Program-made: the position numbers and the translations under genes | The notes under the pieces: generated by a model | Seen by the model: only the letters and a program-made list of their open reading frames with translations | Database searches by the model: none | What the model was told of the DNA's origin: nothing | Shown: one piece after another, positions 26,189 through 36,870 of the stretch | Position numbering within the stretch: the stretch's first letter is position 1 | Layout: every line of letters starts with the position of its first letter | Source of the DNA: Phorcus lineatus | Lineage: Eukaryota; Mollusca; Gastropoda; Trochida; Trochidae | Direction of reading: 5' to 3' | Length of the DNA stretch: 64,000 nucleotides | Assembly (NCBI GenBank): GCA_921293015.1 | Contig: OV121098.1 | Coordinates: forward strand, 12,499,016 to 12,563,015

Positions 26189-26612
26189 TAGGGGGTTCCA
26201 CAGGTACTCAAGTACTCGAATACGAGTCTGGTTTAGTAGGACTCGAGGACTCGACAAAGGGAGATAACTCTAATTAAGCTACCTTAAGTTAAGTAACGCA
26301 TGTCATTGTCACTTGCAAAGTTAAAATGTTAAAGTACAACAAATTATTAAAAATAGTGAATAAATTTGGATACATTGTCGTATCGTCGGAACTTGGACGT
26401 GATTGACTTACCAAGTTGTCAGTTGAAGATTTAAAATGGCATGTGTATGCCTGATCTCTTAGGTAAATGTCGTTGTTTGAAAATAGATTACACAGTTACA
26501 CTTACATTTACATCTTTATTTCTGAAATGTGACAAATTCGAGTACTCGAGTCGGAGTCGAGTCTGACCACTCGAGTATTCGAGTCCAATATTTTGGACCC
26601 GTGGAGGCCCTA
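26189..26612. mobile_element. hAT-like non-autonomous element
   Basis: The ends are imperfectly inverted: tagggggttccacaggt on the left versus the complement of acccgtggaggccctaa on the right. Subterminal copies of actcgagtactcgaa-type words lie inside each end. The flanks are 8-bp near-matches (aagaaatg and aagaaaac, 6 of 8). Length and 8-bp flanks suggest hAT; no transposase is present. Confidence 0.5.
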
Positions 26613-26620
26613 AAGAAAAC

Positions 26621-29600
26621 ACAGGAGCTGCACCCAACATACCATTCCCTCTCATCCCTATCTTCAGGTTCTGCTGAATCAACAACCTCTCGATATGAAT
26701 CACTTTTATTTCTCCTCAAGTGACGACCAAACAAATCATAAATCAAATAAGTCTTGTCTGTGTGTTTATCTACTCGTCTTTTCTTTGTTGTTTTCTACAT
26801 AGCAATGATGAGCCCAGAATAGACAGAGAGATATTTCTGAAGAAAGCTCTCTCCTTTAGAAGAGATTCTATATAGATATTTTTTGTCTAAATGAATATGT
26901 ATGTAAATATAGGATTACTTCATAATAGTACAATGTCAATGGCTTGGGTGCTTAAGACATGACAATTTGACCAAGAAGTGCAGATTTATTAAATATTTAT
27001 ATATTGAAGAATGAATTAGATTACATGCTATTCAGATAAGGAAACGAATGTGACATTGTCATAACTTTGTTAACAGTACTGTTGATACAAGGTTGTTATT
27101 TGTTGGTAGTTCAGTGATGCCAGAATCTGGCTTTAATTGAATCCCGAAAGAGACCCTACCAGAGAAGTACAAGAATTTGTACCAAATATAACAATGTTGC
27201 ACTTTGTATCAAAGGCAATTATCATTGAAAATTAAAATTGAAAAAATCCTTGATTTAACATGAAGATGTCTTTCTGATTAGTAATCAGTCCTATCATTAT
27301 TCATTTGTACATTTGTAAAATTCTTGCCTAAGTTGTTCATTAAAATCGAAAAGAAATTTCTAATTCAAACAAAACTCAATTTTGCTTCCAAATAAATCAT
27401 GATTTCAAGTTTATTTTTTTGATAATGACAAGTAAACAAATTAAAGGTGACAAAACTTTTCTTTTAAAAAAATCAGGAAATTAATTTCATCCTGTCTGTT
27501 CATTGATAATGGGCTGTCTAAAATTTGGCCGGATTAAATTGATTTCATTAATATTTTGTGTTTGTTCAAGATAAAGAATTGTTGCGGTTACAACCCTAAA
27601 ATCCAACATGAAAACAAACAAGGTTTTCCTCTAAATAAATCACATTCTAATCTAATTTCTGTGATAACGAAAAATAACTACAGCAAAAAAGTTAAAAGAT
27701 AACAAATCATGTCAAATTCATTATTCTAAAAAACATAATGACATTATAATCCCGTCCTGTGAAAATACATTAGGGCTTGGTTTGTTAATGCACCCGCGCC
27801 CAGTGTACCTGTCAAGTTATAATCACTGTTAATCATTTGATACAGCCTCCAGCCCTGTATGTTAACTGTCTGTATCACATGCACAGGGAAGCCCTGGACA
27901 TACTGTATTCATTACCTTGTAAAACAGTTCTCTCACTTGTACATTCTATATTTAGCTACCATTTCAATATATTCATTAATGAGAAATTAGGATTGTGTTT
28001 GCAAATTAGGAATTTTTCAAATTTCTAAAATGATAAAAAAAAAAATTAATTAAGGATAAAAAATATTGCATATAAAAAATATTGTATAAATAAAAAAAGT
28101 CAAGATGTATGGAAAAACTACTACGTAAAAAATGAATTATCATACTGTCCATATATAGAGGGCTTTCTTAGTCAAATTTTATTTCAAAGCCTTAACCTTA
28201 ACGAAGGGTGAACGTAGTATCAACTACAATCTGGACTTGCTTTTCAGGGTGAGTTTCAAGTTCAATCATTCAAGCTGAAGGCTAAATGTCACTGACACAA
28301 CATACTTCCTTATTTACTGATAATGTGATATAGATATAGAAAAACAGTACACATATATATATATATATATATAATCTCACACATGTAAACAAAATTTGAA
28401 TTTCTTCAATACTCCTGTAATTTATCAATAGTCAATATTCTCAAAGTTCTTAATTTCTAATTGTCCACATTACCCTCACATGTCCCCCAAACATGCCCTT
28501 GATATCATAAAATGTCCTCAATTCACTCTGACACCAATAATCTTCCATGACACCTATCCATAAATCCCTTTTTGGATACCCCTCACACAATTTGAAAAGA
28601 CCATATTAAATTGGATTTAACAACTAAATGACACCTCCATACAAAAACAGCATCACAAACTTTGAATGAGAAACAGTAAACAAAAATTCTGCAACAGACT
28701 ATCCTCACACTCATGAAGATGATTGTAGTCCACCATGTTCTTATACTTTAGCATGGACAGAACATGAATACTTCTCCTCCCTCTTATAAAATATTATTAC
28801 CACTATACTTGAACATACATAGTGACATATATTTCATAAGTGCACATGTGCAAGTCACTTGTCCAGCAAGGATCATAAATTTTGTCCTCTGTGACGTTCT
28901 AAACCTATTGTTCATTATGTCACTGAAGTGAGTCGTTGAAAAAAGCTGGCTGTTTTCTGGTTATATCTTTGCAATAAAATGTCCCAAACGGGCAATAAAG
29001 AAGCTTTTGGGTGTGCATAAATGACTTTTTAGAAACTCTTACAAATTTTGGTAGAAACTTTCCTCTGACTGGCCACTGTATAATCAATGTATATATTTTA
29101 TTGTTACGTGTTATTATATTCTCATGTACCACCCTTCGTTCGTTGAGAAATAAACTGTTCTGTCTGTCTGACCAAGTAATACAAAAACTCACTCATTTTG
29201 TAAAAGTCTTATCACACACTCTCTAGGATAATTGTCCCAATTTCCTTTTCTTAATTGCAATTAACCATATGTATACCTATACCAACAGGTGTTAACTTGT
29301 TGAATTTACACTTGCTCTCCATTATCCTGGGAAGCTCTGTCAGGTTTCCTGTGAGTGTTACTTCCTTTTGCATACTGTTGTCATGGGGACACCACTTACC
29401 AGATATGTCTCCATACTGAGCTCATAGTTTTACTTCATCTTTCCAATGTCCTCATAAAGCTAAGTTGTCATGTATACAGTGTTTTAATGTCCTCATACTG
29501 TCATGCTATCAGTTATACATTCAGTAAACATTAAACATACATAATTGTAGGGTTGTTACACGGAAGCCTCTTTAGGAGAAATTTTCTCCCTCTCTTAGGA

Positions 29601-30394
29601 GTTCGATCTTTCATCAGTTTGACGAGGATGTTCTATTAAAAACATCATACATTTTCATAACAAACTTTTTGTAAGTACTGTTTTTATTTCCACTTCATAA
29701 GGCTCTTTACCATATATCAGACAAATATTCACCAAAATGGTTTGTAAAAATTATTGTATATGGTCAAACATTAACCAAATTCTTTCTCATAATAGGCGTT
29801 ATTATCAGTGTAATACAGTGGCCTCTTTGTGGTTTCAAGGGTTGAGCTGACAGGTAATTATGGTCAGTTCCTAATAGATTGTGTCATAAAGGCATCCTTC
29901 ACCCCTATATATATAAAACCTAATATATATATATATATATCAGTGTTTGAAATAGGCTCATCTGCCAGCCCCCAATTTGGTCACTTCTGGACCAGGCTGT
30001 TAACTTTTTGTTGTTTTTCTTTAATTTTGCCTCACAATTGACAAAATCATAGTTTTGGTTTCTAGGGTTCGTAAGGTGGGAACATTTTGACGGGACATCC
30101 TATCGAAACAACTCTAATATGCAACAACACGATAGGTTGACTTGTTTGGGTTTTTTTTAAGTTTACTTCATGCTCTTCCCTACATAATCTAATTACTTCC
30201 CTTCTCATCTTCCTCATTGAACTGTGCAGTCACATAAATAGAAATAATACTCTTATCACCCAAAAAAAGGAGAGTGGCTCACTAAAATTCCCACAACCGT
30301 TTATCCCTGACCAAATTAAATACTCAAACCATCCAATGACTTTGATGTCTCTTAACCTAGACTACGAACATATGTCTCTAATGCCGCTAATGGC
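26621..30394. other. Intronic AT-rich DNA with TA microsatellites
   Basis: (AT)n at 28352-28374 and 29921-29940. No exon recognised. Confidence 0.5.
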
Positions 30395-30437
30395 TGAAAT
30401 AGTGCCCAAGCGGGGTTAAACAATTACTCACTCACTA
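30395..30437. repeat. SINE-tail-like fragment
   Basis: 'tggctgaaatagtgcccaag' followed by 'cggggttaaacaattactca'. A related piece (tggctgaaatattgcccaag) sits at 36960-36979. Similar tails end tRNA-derived SINEs in molluscs (recollection). No head is attached here. Confidence 0.4.
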
Positions 30438-30773
30438 TGTCTGTAATCTGTTCAGATTGATAATTCAAATTTTCATGTCGTTACACAATTTCAAACACAG
30501 AAATTTACAACAAATTAGAAAGAAATCACATTATCAATTGTTACATACAACTGCGACTCTTAGTCGGACAAATTTTAAGAAATAAGTACAACACATAGCA
30601 ATTTGTAAAATATAAAAAAACACAAAATTGTTTGAAATTTCGCAATGCACCCCTCCTAATAGGTCAGAACATAAATTTGAAAAGTTATCAGACAGACTAT
30701 TCATAATTTTGGGATATATATGACTACATACAAAAAATAGAAATCTATGAAGGACAGGTGGATCGAATCATTG

Positions 30774-30933
30774 GTATAATACCTGTCGCCATTTTCCTGG
30801 AAGTAAAAATTCAGAACGATTTAGTTTGATCTTTAACTCTCAACAATAGTGTTTGAATGATATGACTCTTTGAGAACTTGTTCAAAGAAATATCGCGGCT
30901 ATTGCTTTCATACCGAACCGAAGTTTAAGTTTA
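30774..30933. repeat. Dispersed 150-160-bp repeat, copy 1 (pair with 62690-62838)
   Basis: Shares 'acctgtcgcca', 'tagtttgatctttaactc', 'caacaatagtgtttgaatga', 'gttcaaagaaatatc' and 'ataccgaaccgaa' in the same order with the second copy. The family was not recognised. Confidence 0.75.
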
Positions 30934-31674
30934 CAGTTTCACCCCTAGTATAACTATATCCCCTCGACCTGCTGTCAGAGTTATTCTGTTGGGGTGTAAA
31001 TACAGGCACCTATCTAATCATACTTTCTGTTTATGAACATATACAAATTATGTAAAACATATATGTAAACATAAATAAAAGGGCCTATAACTGAAAAAAA
31101 CCCTAAGGTATTTTTAAAACGCTGAGAAAACCTTAGTTTATTGTAAAATGATAACACTAAGTTTAATATCAATAAATACTGCACAAGTGTAAAAGAATAA
31201 AACTTCCCTAGTTTAACCATATTGTTAAGAATTAGTATGAGGATTTCTTAAGACTAAACCTCGAAACATTTGAGAGGCTGTCTCAATGAAGTATTTTTGA
31301 CAATTTTCTGGAAAATGATTTTTTTTTAATACCTGATCTTGGATGCGGGCGTAACCATCTAAAATATTAGGTAAGCCTTTGGCAGAAGTCTACGTTTCCA
31401 TATATCAAAGTGCAAAAAATTCTATAAGCTGAAAACAGCTCCTGCTTGTTAAAATACAGTGAACAAAAGATTCACCAGAATTTGAATGACGACCTTATTT
31501 GTTCAATATTTAAGTATTTAATATTAAATTTGGAATACTTCAGTTTTGCAAATTAGGGTGGTCCATTTTTATTTTCTTTCAGTATACATCAGCTCTAAAC
31601 AATCATTACATTTTCACATCAGATTGCCAGTAAAATGTGAAAGAAAAAATGAAAAGTGATAAAAAATCCCATTA

Positions 31675-31835
31675 GGGTCTACTACAGTGATGGAAATCCT
31701 GCAAAATTGTTAAAATCATGTTATGGTTTACTAAAGTGAAATAAAACCTGCAAAATTATCAAAATCACAAAATGATTAACTTATATGAAAGAAAACCTGC
31801 AAAATGATTAAAATCACAATAAGATTAACATGAGA
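31675..31835. repeat. Degenerate tandem repeat, about 50 bp x 3
   Basis: Units built on 'gaaataaaacctgcaaaatt' and 'aaaatcacaaaatgattaac', 200 bp downstream of exon 1 in intron 1. Confidence 0.65.
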
Positions 31836-32047
31836 AAAAAGGCTTCAAAAAGCTGCAACATAATTCATTGAATCGAATCTCTAATCAAAAAATAATTTCT
31901 TAATAAACTTGGAGGTCCTATTTCCATTTCGGTTGCCTAATCAAGACGGTAATCACATGGTATGAAGGAAGTCCACTCAAGATATACAGGACGATTCACT
32001 GAACTGAATCTCATCAATTAATCAACAATTAATATTAACGAACTTAC

Positions 32048-32294
32048 CTGGAAGGTCACGTTCGATCCTGTTATCGTTAGCGAAGAAAGTCTCGCAGTTG
32101 TCGAGCGAGGGGGAACTATATCCTCCGTTGCTGGTGCAGTGCATCCACAGCCCGCAGTCACATGTTAAGCACTTGCACAACAAACCCTCAGATCCGCGGA
32201 ACGACATCCAGTTTGGTGTTGCGAACGCAACAATCGTCGCTACAGTCGTTAGCAGGACACATATTATAGCAGTGACAACTACACAAGACGCCAT
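32048..32294 (-). CDS. Claudin-like protein, coding exon 1 (residues 1-82)
   Basis: First coding exon of a claudin/PMP22-family four-span membrane protein of 195 residues; family members form or regulate cell-cell junctions or act as channel subunits. Visible: start MASCVVVTAI, a hydrophobic first membrane span at about residues 4-25, then the first extracellular loop with W29, the GLW motif at 48-50, C53 and C67. This is the family signature W...GLW-x2-C...C, although the C53-C67 spacing (13 residues) is longer than the usual 8-10. The ATG at 32294 was chosen because a splice acceptor (ctttcag, AG at 32299-32300) lies 4 nt before it. An in-frame upstream ATG at 32318 lies beyond that acceptor and so in the intron. 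The exon ends at a strong donor (CCAG|GTAAGT, GT at 32046-32047) in phase 1. Oddity: four extra cysteines (C40, C42, C45, C47) just before GLW. Gene identity at family level is firm; the exact subfamily is not. Confidence 0.85.
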
Positions 32295-32406
32295 CCTCCT
32301 GAAAGAGAAGTTATTCATTTATGAAAGAGAAGTTATTCATTTATGAAAGAGAAGTTATTCATATATGAATATGGACTTCAAGCATTGTATCAAGTTTCCA
32401 TTTGGA

Positions 32407-33356
32407 AATTTAGGGAACGCAACAATCGTCGCTACAGTCGTTAGCAGGACACATATTATAATTATTGCAGTGACAACTATACAAGACGCTATCCTCCTGA
32501 AAGAGAAGTTATTCATTCATGAACATGGATTTAGGTAACTTCAAACACTGTATCAAGTTTCCAATTGGAAATTTAGGGAACGCAACAATCGTCACTACAG
32601 TCGTTAGCAGGACACATATTATAGCAGTGACAACTACACTACACATTCATGAACATGGATTTAGGTAACTTCAAACACTGTATCAAGTTTCCAATTGGAT
32701 ATTTAGGGCACGCAACAATCGTCACTACAGTCGTTAGCAGGACACATATTATAGCAGTGACAACTACACTACACATTCATGAACATGGATTTAGGTAACT
32801 TCAAACACTGTATCAAGTTTCCAATTGGATATTTAGGGAACGCAACAATCGTCACTACAGTCGTTAGCAGGACACATATTATAGCAGTGACAACTACACT
32901 ACACATTCATGAACATGGATTTAGGTAACTTCAAACACTGTATCAAGTTTCCAATTGGATATTTAGGGAACGCAACAATCGTCACTACAGTCGTTAGCAG
33001 GACACATATTATAGCAGTGACAACTACACTACACATTCATGAACATGGATTTAGGTAACTTCAAACACTGTATCAAGTTTCCAATTGGATATTTAGGGAA
33101 CGCAACAATCGTCACTAGTCGTTAGCAGGACATATATTATAGCAGTGACAACTACACTACACATTCATGAACATGGATTTAGGTAACTTCAAACACTGTA
33201 TCAAGTTTCCAATTGGATATTTAGGGAACGCAACAATCGTCACTACAGTCGTTAGCAGGACACATATTATAGCAGTGACAACTACACTACACATTCATGA
33301 ACATGGATTTAGGTAACTTCAAACACTGTATCAAGTTTCCAATTGGATATTTAGGG
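32407..33356 (-). repeat. Tandem array of exon-1-derived fragments (130-bp unit, about 7 copies)
   Basis: Units carry 'aacgcaacaatcgtcactac' near 32415, 32580, 32710, 32840, 32970, 33100 and 33226; the spacing is 130 bp between the middle copies. Each unit contains the antisense of the exon 1 coding stretch for membrane span 1 plus intron-like DNA ('catggatttaggtaacttc'). The copy nearest the gene (32415-32508) still has the exon start and acceptor (cctcctgaaag), but its start codon reads ATA instead of ATG. The distal copies have lost that end. The sixth copy has a 3-bp deletion. Confidence 0.85.
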
Positions 33357-34510
33357 ATTCACAAACAGGAAAACCATTGTTACCAACTTCAAGACAGTAT
33401 TATTTAATTAATTATTTTAATTCATAATACAGTGAGTCCAAAATCAAACATACAAGTATGAATATCCATTTCCCTATTTGATTGATGTAAAGGTGTTCAC
33501 AATAAAATGGCCGCATGAAGTTTGTGTTTTATACATGTATGAGACTTTTCTATGACTACAGATAATAGACTAATGCATTAACTTATATTCAATATGTCAT
33601 TATTGAAAAAAAATTATATATATGCAAAAATCATGATAAAGTGCCTTTAAAACATTTAATTTGCACTGGAAAAACAAAGAATTTTATCTTTTATCAGCTT
33701 ATCAATGATACCAATATATACTCCCGGGCTCAAGATAAGATGTGTGTCTCCGTAAAATATGTATGGGTAATTCAGATTCATATATATGTGCATAAAAATG
33801 AAAAAATGTGTGACAGATACGCACTCCTTTACCAGAATATGAATCAGATATTTGTTTACAGGAGTGATCGTGACTTGTGAAAAAAATAGTTTTATTTCTA
33901 CATGTCTGAACTTTACAGCTCGAATAGTAGCCAACTTGATGCCAACCTGTTGAAAACAGAGATTACTGAGTTTCTATTTCGTCCAAGAGAAATCCCTCGT
34001 TTACTTACAGCTCAAATGTGTGGAAAATATAATCAACAACTAACATCGAAAAAGATGCTAACTTGGAATGAGGATCTGAAAACAGCAAACCTCGAAATAA
34101 CTCTATTTTTTTTTCACGTGGAAATTTTACTCCTCAAATTTTATTTTGAGGAGCGAAATACTCCTGAGTCCAAATAATCATCTGGAGCCATGTACTCCTT
34201 AATGAAGATTCAAAAAAATGTTTACAATTTTCATATCAATCAATAAATTATTTCGATCAAAGTAAAGCAGCCTTTGTATTATATAAAACATTCATATGAA
34301 CAATATATGCAACAGCTTGAGCAAGTTAGACGGAGAGAGCAAAATGTATATTTCATGATAAAAATCATAAGCTATAAAAGCTTATGTGCTGTGAACAATA
34401 CAAAATAAGCCTCGTGATAAAAACATATGCTACATGCGCATAAATATTAAATAATCAATATAACATTCACTAAGCTGTAGCTCACCATCTGCAATACCAC
34501 TTCTTAAAAA
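33357..34510. other. Non-coding DNA upstream of the exon 1 array
   Basis: Probably intron or 5' flank of the claudin-like gene. A small hairpin (ctcctcaaa/tttgaggag) lies at 34130-34153. No exon recognised. Confidence 0.4.
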
Positions 34511-36870
34511 ATAGAGCCATGGGCTCTGTAGCTCATCAGACTTTTGATAGAAATAGGTGTTTGGGTTTAGACCATGGGGTCATGGGCAGTGTAGGAAAGA
34601 TAGCCTGTCCCAACGTCCAAGTTATTCACAATCAAATAAAAAAGGCCCATTGCCCATTTGGGGTCAAGGGGTCACCGAACCTACAATTCAGAATTCCCAT
34701 TGTCCAAGGAGTCTACACACAACTATTAAGCTATCAAGACCTTTTGGAACTGGAGAATAAGATGAAATTAGGTTTTTTAGGTTTTGACCCCTGTGACCCC
34801 ATTAGGGGTCATGGGGTCACCAAACCTACATTTTAGAATCACCGTTGGCCAAGGAGTCTACACACACCTTTTCAGCTCTCTAGACCTTTTGGAACTAGGG
34901 AAAAAGATGAAATTAGGTTTTTTTAGGTTTTGACCCCTGTGACCCCATTTGGGGTCATGGGGTCACCAAACCTACAATTTAGAATCCCCGTTGGCCAAGG
35001 AGTCTACAAACACCTTTTCAGCTCTCTAGACCTTTTGGAACTAGGGAAAAAGATGAAATTAGGTTTTTTAGGTTTTGACCCCTGTGACCCCATTTGGGGT
35101 CATGGGGTCACCAAACCTACAATTTAGAATCCCTGTTGGCCAAGGAGTCTACACACACCTTTTCTGCTCTCTAGACCTTTTGGAACTGGAGAAGAAGATG
35201 AAAATAGGTTTTTAAGGTTTTGACCCCTGTGACCCCATTTGGGGTCATGGGGTCACCAAACCTACAATTTAGAATCCCCAGTGTCCAAGGAGTCTTCACA
35301 CAATTTTTCAGCTCTCTAGACCTTTTGGAACTAGGGAAAAAGATGAAATTAGGTTTTTTAGGTTTTGACCCCTGTGACCCCATTTGGGGTCATGGGGTCA
35401 CCAAACCTACAATTTAAAATCCCCGTAGGCCAAGGAGTCTACACACACCTTTTCAGCTCTCTAGACCTTTGGGAACTGGAGAAGAAGATGAAAATAGGTT
35501 TTTCAGGTTTTGACCCCTGTGACCCCATTTGGGGTCATGGGGTCACCAAACCTACAATTTAGAATCCCCGTTGGCCAAGGAGTCTACACACAACTATTAA
35601 GCTCTCTGGACCTTTTGGAACTGGAGAAGAAGATGAAAATAGGTTTTTCATGTTTTGACCCCTCTGACCTCATTTGGGGTCACAAAATCTACAATTTAGA
35701 ATCCCCATTGGCCAAGAAGTCTACACACAACTTTTCAGCTCTCTGGACCTTTTGGAACTGGAGAAGAAGATCAAAATAGATTTTTAAGGTTTTGACCCCT
35801 GTGACCCCATTTGGGGTCATGGGGTCACCAAACCTACAATTTAGAATCCCCGTTGGCCAAGGAGTCTACAAACACCTTTTCAGCTCTCTAGACCTTTTGG
35901 AACTAGGGAAAAAGATGAAATTAGGTTTTTTAGGTTTTGACCCCTGTGACCCCATTTGGGGTCATGGGGTCACCAAACCTACAATTTAGAATCCCTGTTG
36001 GCCAAGGAGTCTACACACACCTTTTCTGCTCTCTAGACCTTTTGGAACTGGAGAAGAAGATGAAAATAGGTTTTTAAGGTTTTGACCCCTGTGACCCCAT
36101 TTGGGGTCATGGGGTCACCAAACCTACAATTTAGAATCCCCAGTGTCCAAGGAGTCTTCACACAATTTTTCAGCTCTCTAGACCTTTTGGAACTAGGGAA
36201 AAAGATGAAATTAGGTTTTTTAGGTTTTGACCCCTGTGACCCCATTTGGGGTCATGGGGTCACCAAACCTACAATTTAAAATCCCCGTAGGCCAAGGAGT
36301 CTACACACACCTTTTCAGCTCTCTAGACCTTTGGGAACTGGAGAAGAAGATGAAAATAGGTTTTTCAGGTTTTGACCCCTGTGACCCCATTTGGGGTCAT
36401 GGGGTCACCAAACCTACAATTTAGAATCCCCGTTGGCCAAGGAGTCTACACACAACTATTAAGCTCTCTGGACCTTTTGGAACTGGAGAAGAAGATGAAA
36501 ATAGGTTTTTCATGTTTTGACCCCTCTGACCTCATTTGGGGTCACAAAATCTACAATTTAGAATCCCCATTGGCCAAGAAGTCTACACACAACTTTTCAG
36601 CTCTCTGGACCTTTTGGAACTGGAGAAGAAGATCAAAATAGATTTTTAAGGTTTTGACCCTTGTGACCCCATTTGGGGTCATGGGGTCACGAAATCTACA
36701 ATTTAGAATCCCCATTTGCCAAGGAGTATGCACATAAAATTTCAGCTCTCTAGAGTCATTGGTTCTGGAGAAGACGTCGAAAAAGTGAAAAGTTTACGGA
36801 TGGACGGACGGACAGACGCCGGACGCCATGCCATAAGCCCATCGGGTCTTTCAGACCTGATGAGCTAAAA
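34511..36870 (+). mobile_element. Helentron/Helitron-like non-autonomous element with tandem core
   Basis: Short inverted ends: tagctcatcag at 34529-34539 and ctgatgagcta at 36857-36867. A 13-bp-stem hairpin with a 3-nt loop (36837-36865, two G-T pairs) lies at the right end, followed at once by CTAA. Between them lie a 145-bp tandem core and a unique right arm containing 'gacggacggacagacgcc'. Subterminal inverted repeats, a minisatellite core and a 3' hairpin ending in CTRR are hallmarks of Helitron/Helentron-derived elements and of bivalve 'pearl'-type repeats. The right arm looks like widespread mollusc repeats (recollection). No Rep/helicase gene is present. Confidence 0.5.
34560..36780. 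repeat. 145-bp minisatellite core, about 15 units, with an 862-bp six-unit block duplicated
   Basis: 'gacccctgtgacccc' boxes start at 34786, 34931, 35076, 35221, 35366, 35511, 35656, 35793, 35938, 36083, 36228, 36373, 36518 and 36655, after one partial unit. The unit from 35656 is 8 bp short (137 bp). The order of variants from 34931 repeats from 35793, offset 862 bp (5 x 145 + 137). Open frames of 65-89 codons in the two blocks translate identically. These frames are by-products of the repeat and not genes. Confidence 0.93.

Larger units (their letters stand above)
3983..32047 (-). other. Large intron 1 of the claudin-like gene (about 28 kb)
   Basis: Bounded by the exon 1 donor at 32047 and the exon 2 acceptor at 3983. 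The content is AT-rich non-coding DNA with two SINE copies, MITEs and minisatellites listed separately. I found no other convincing exon apart from a possible relic at 14778-14940. Confidence 0.75.

Noticed and set aside
34519..36733. Series of 60-105-codon open frames (MTPVTPFGVMGSPN type)
   Set aside because: They follow the 145-bp repeat, change frame every unit and occur on both strands, so they are not a protein family.
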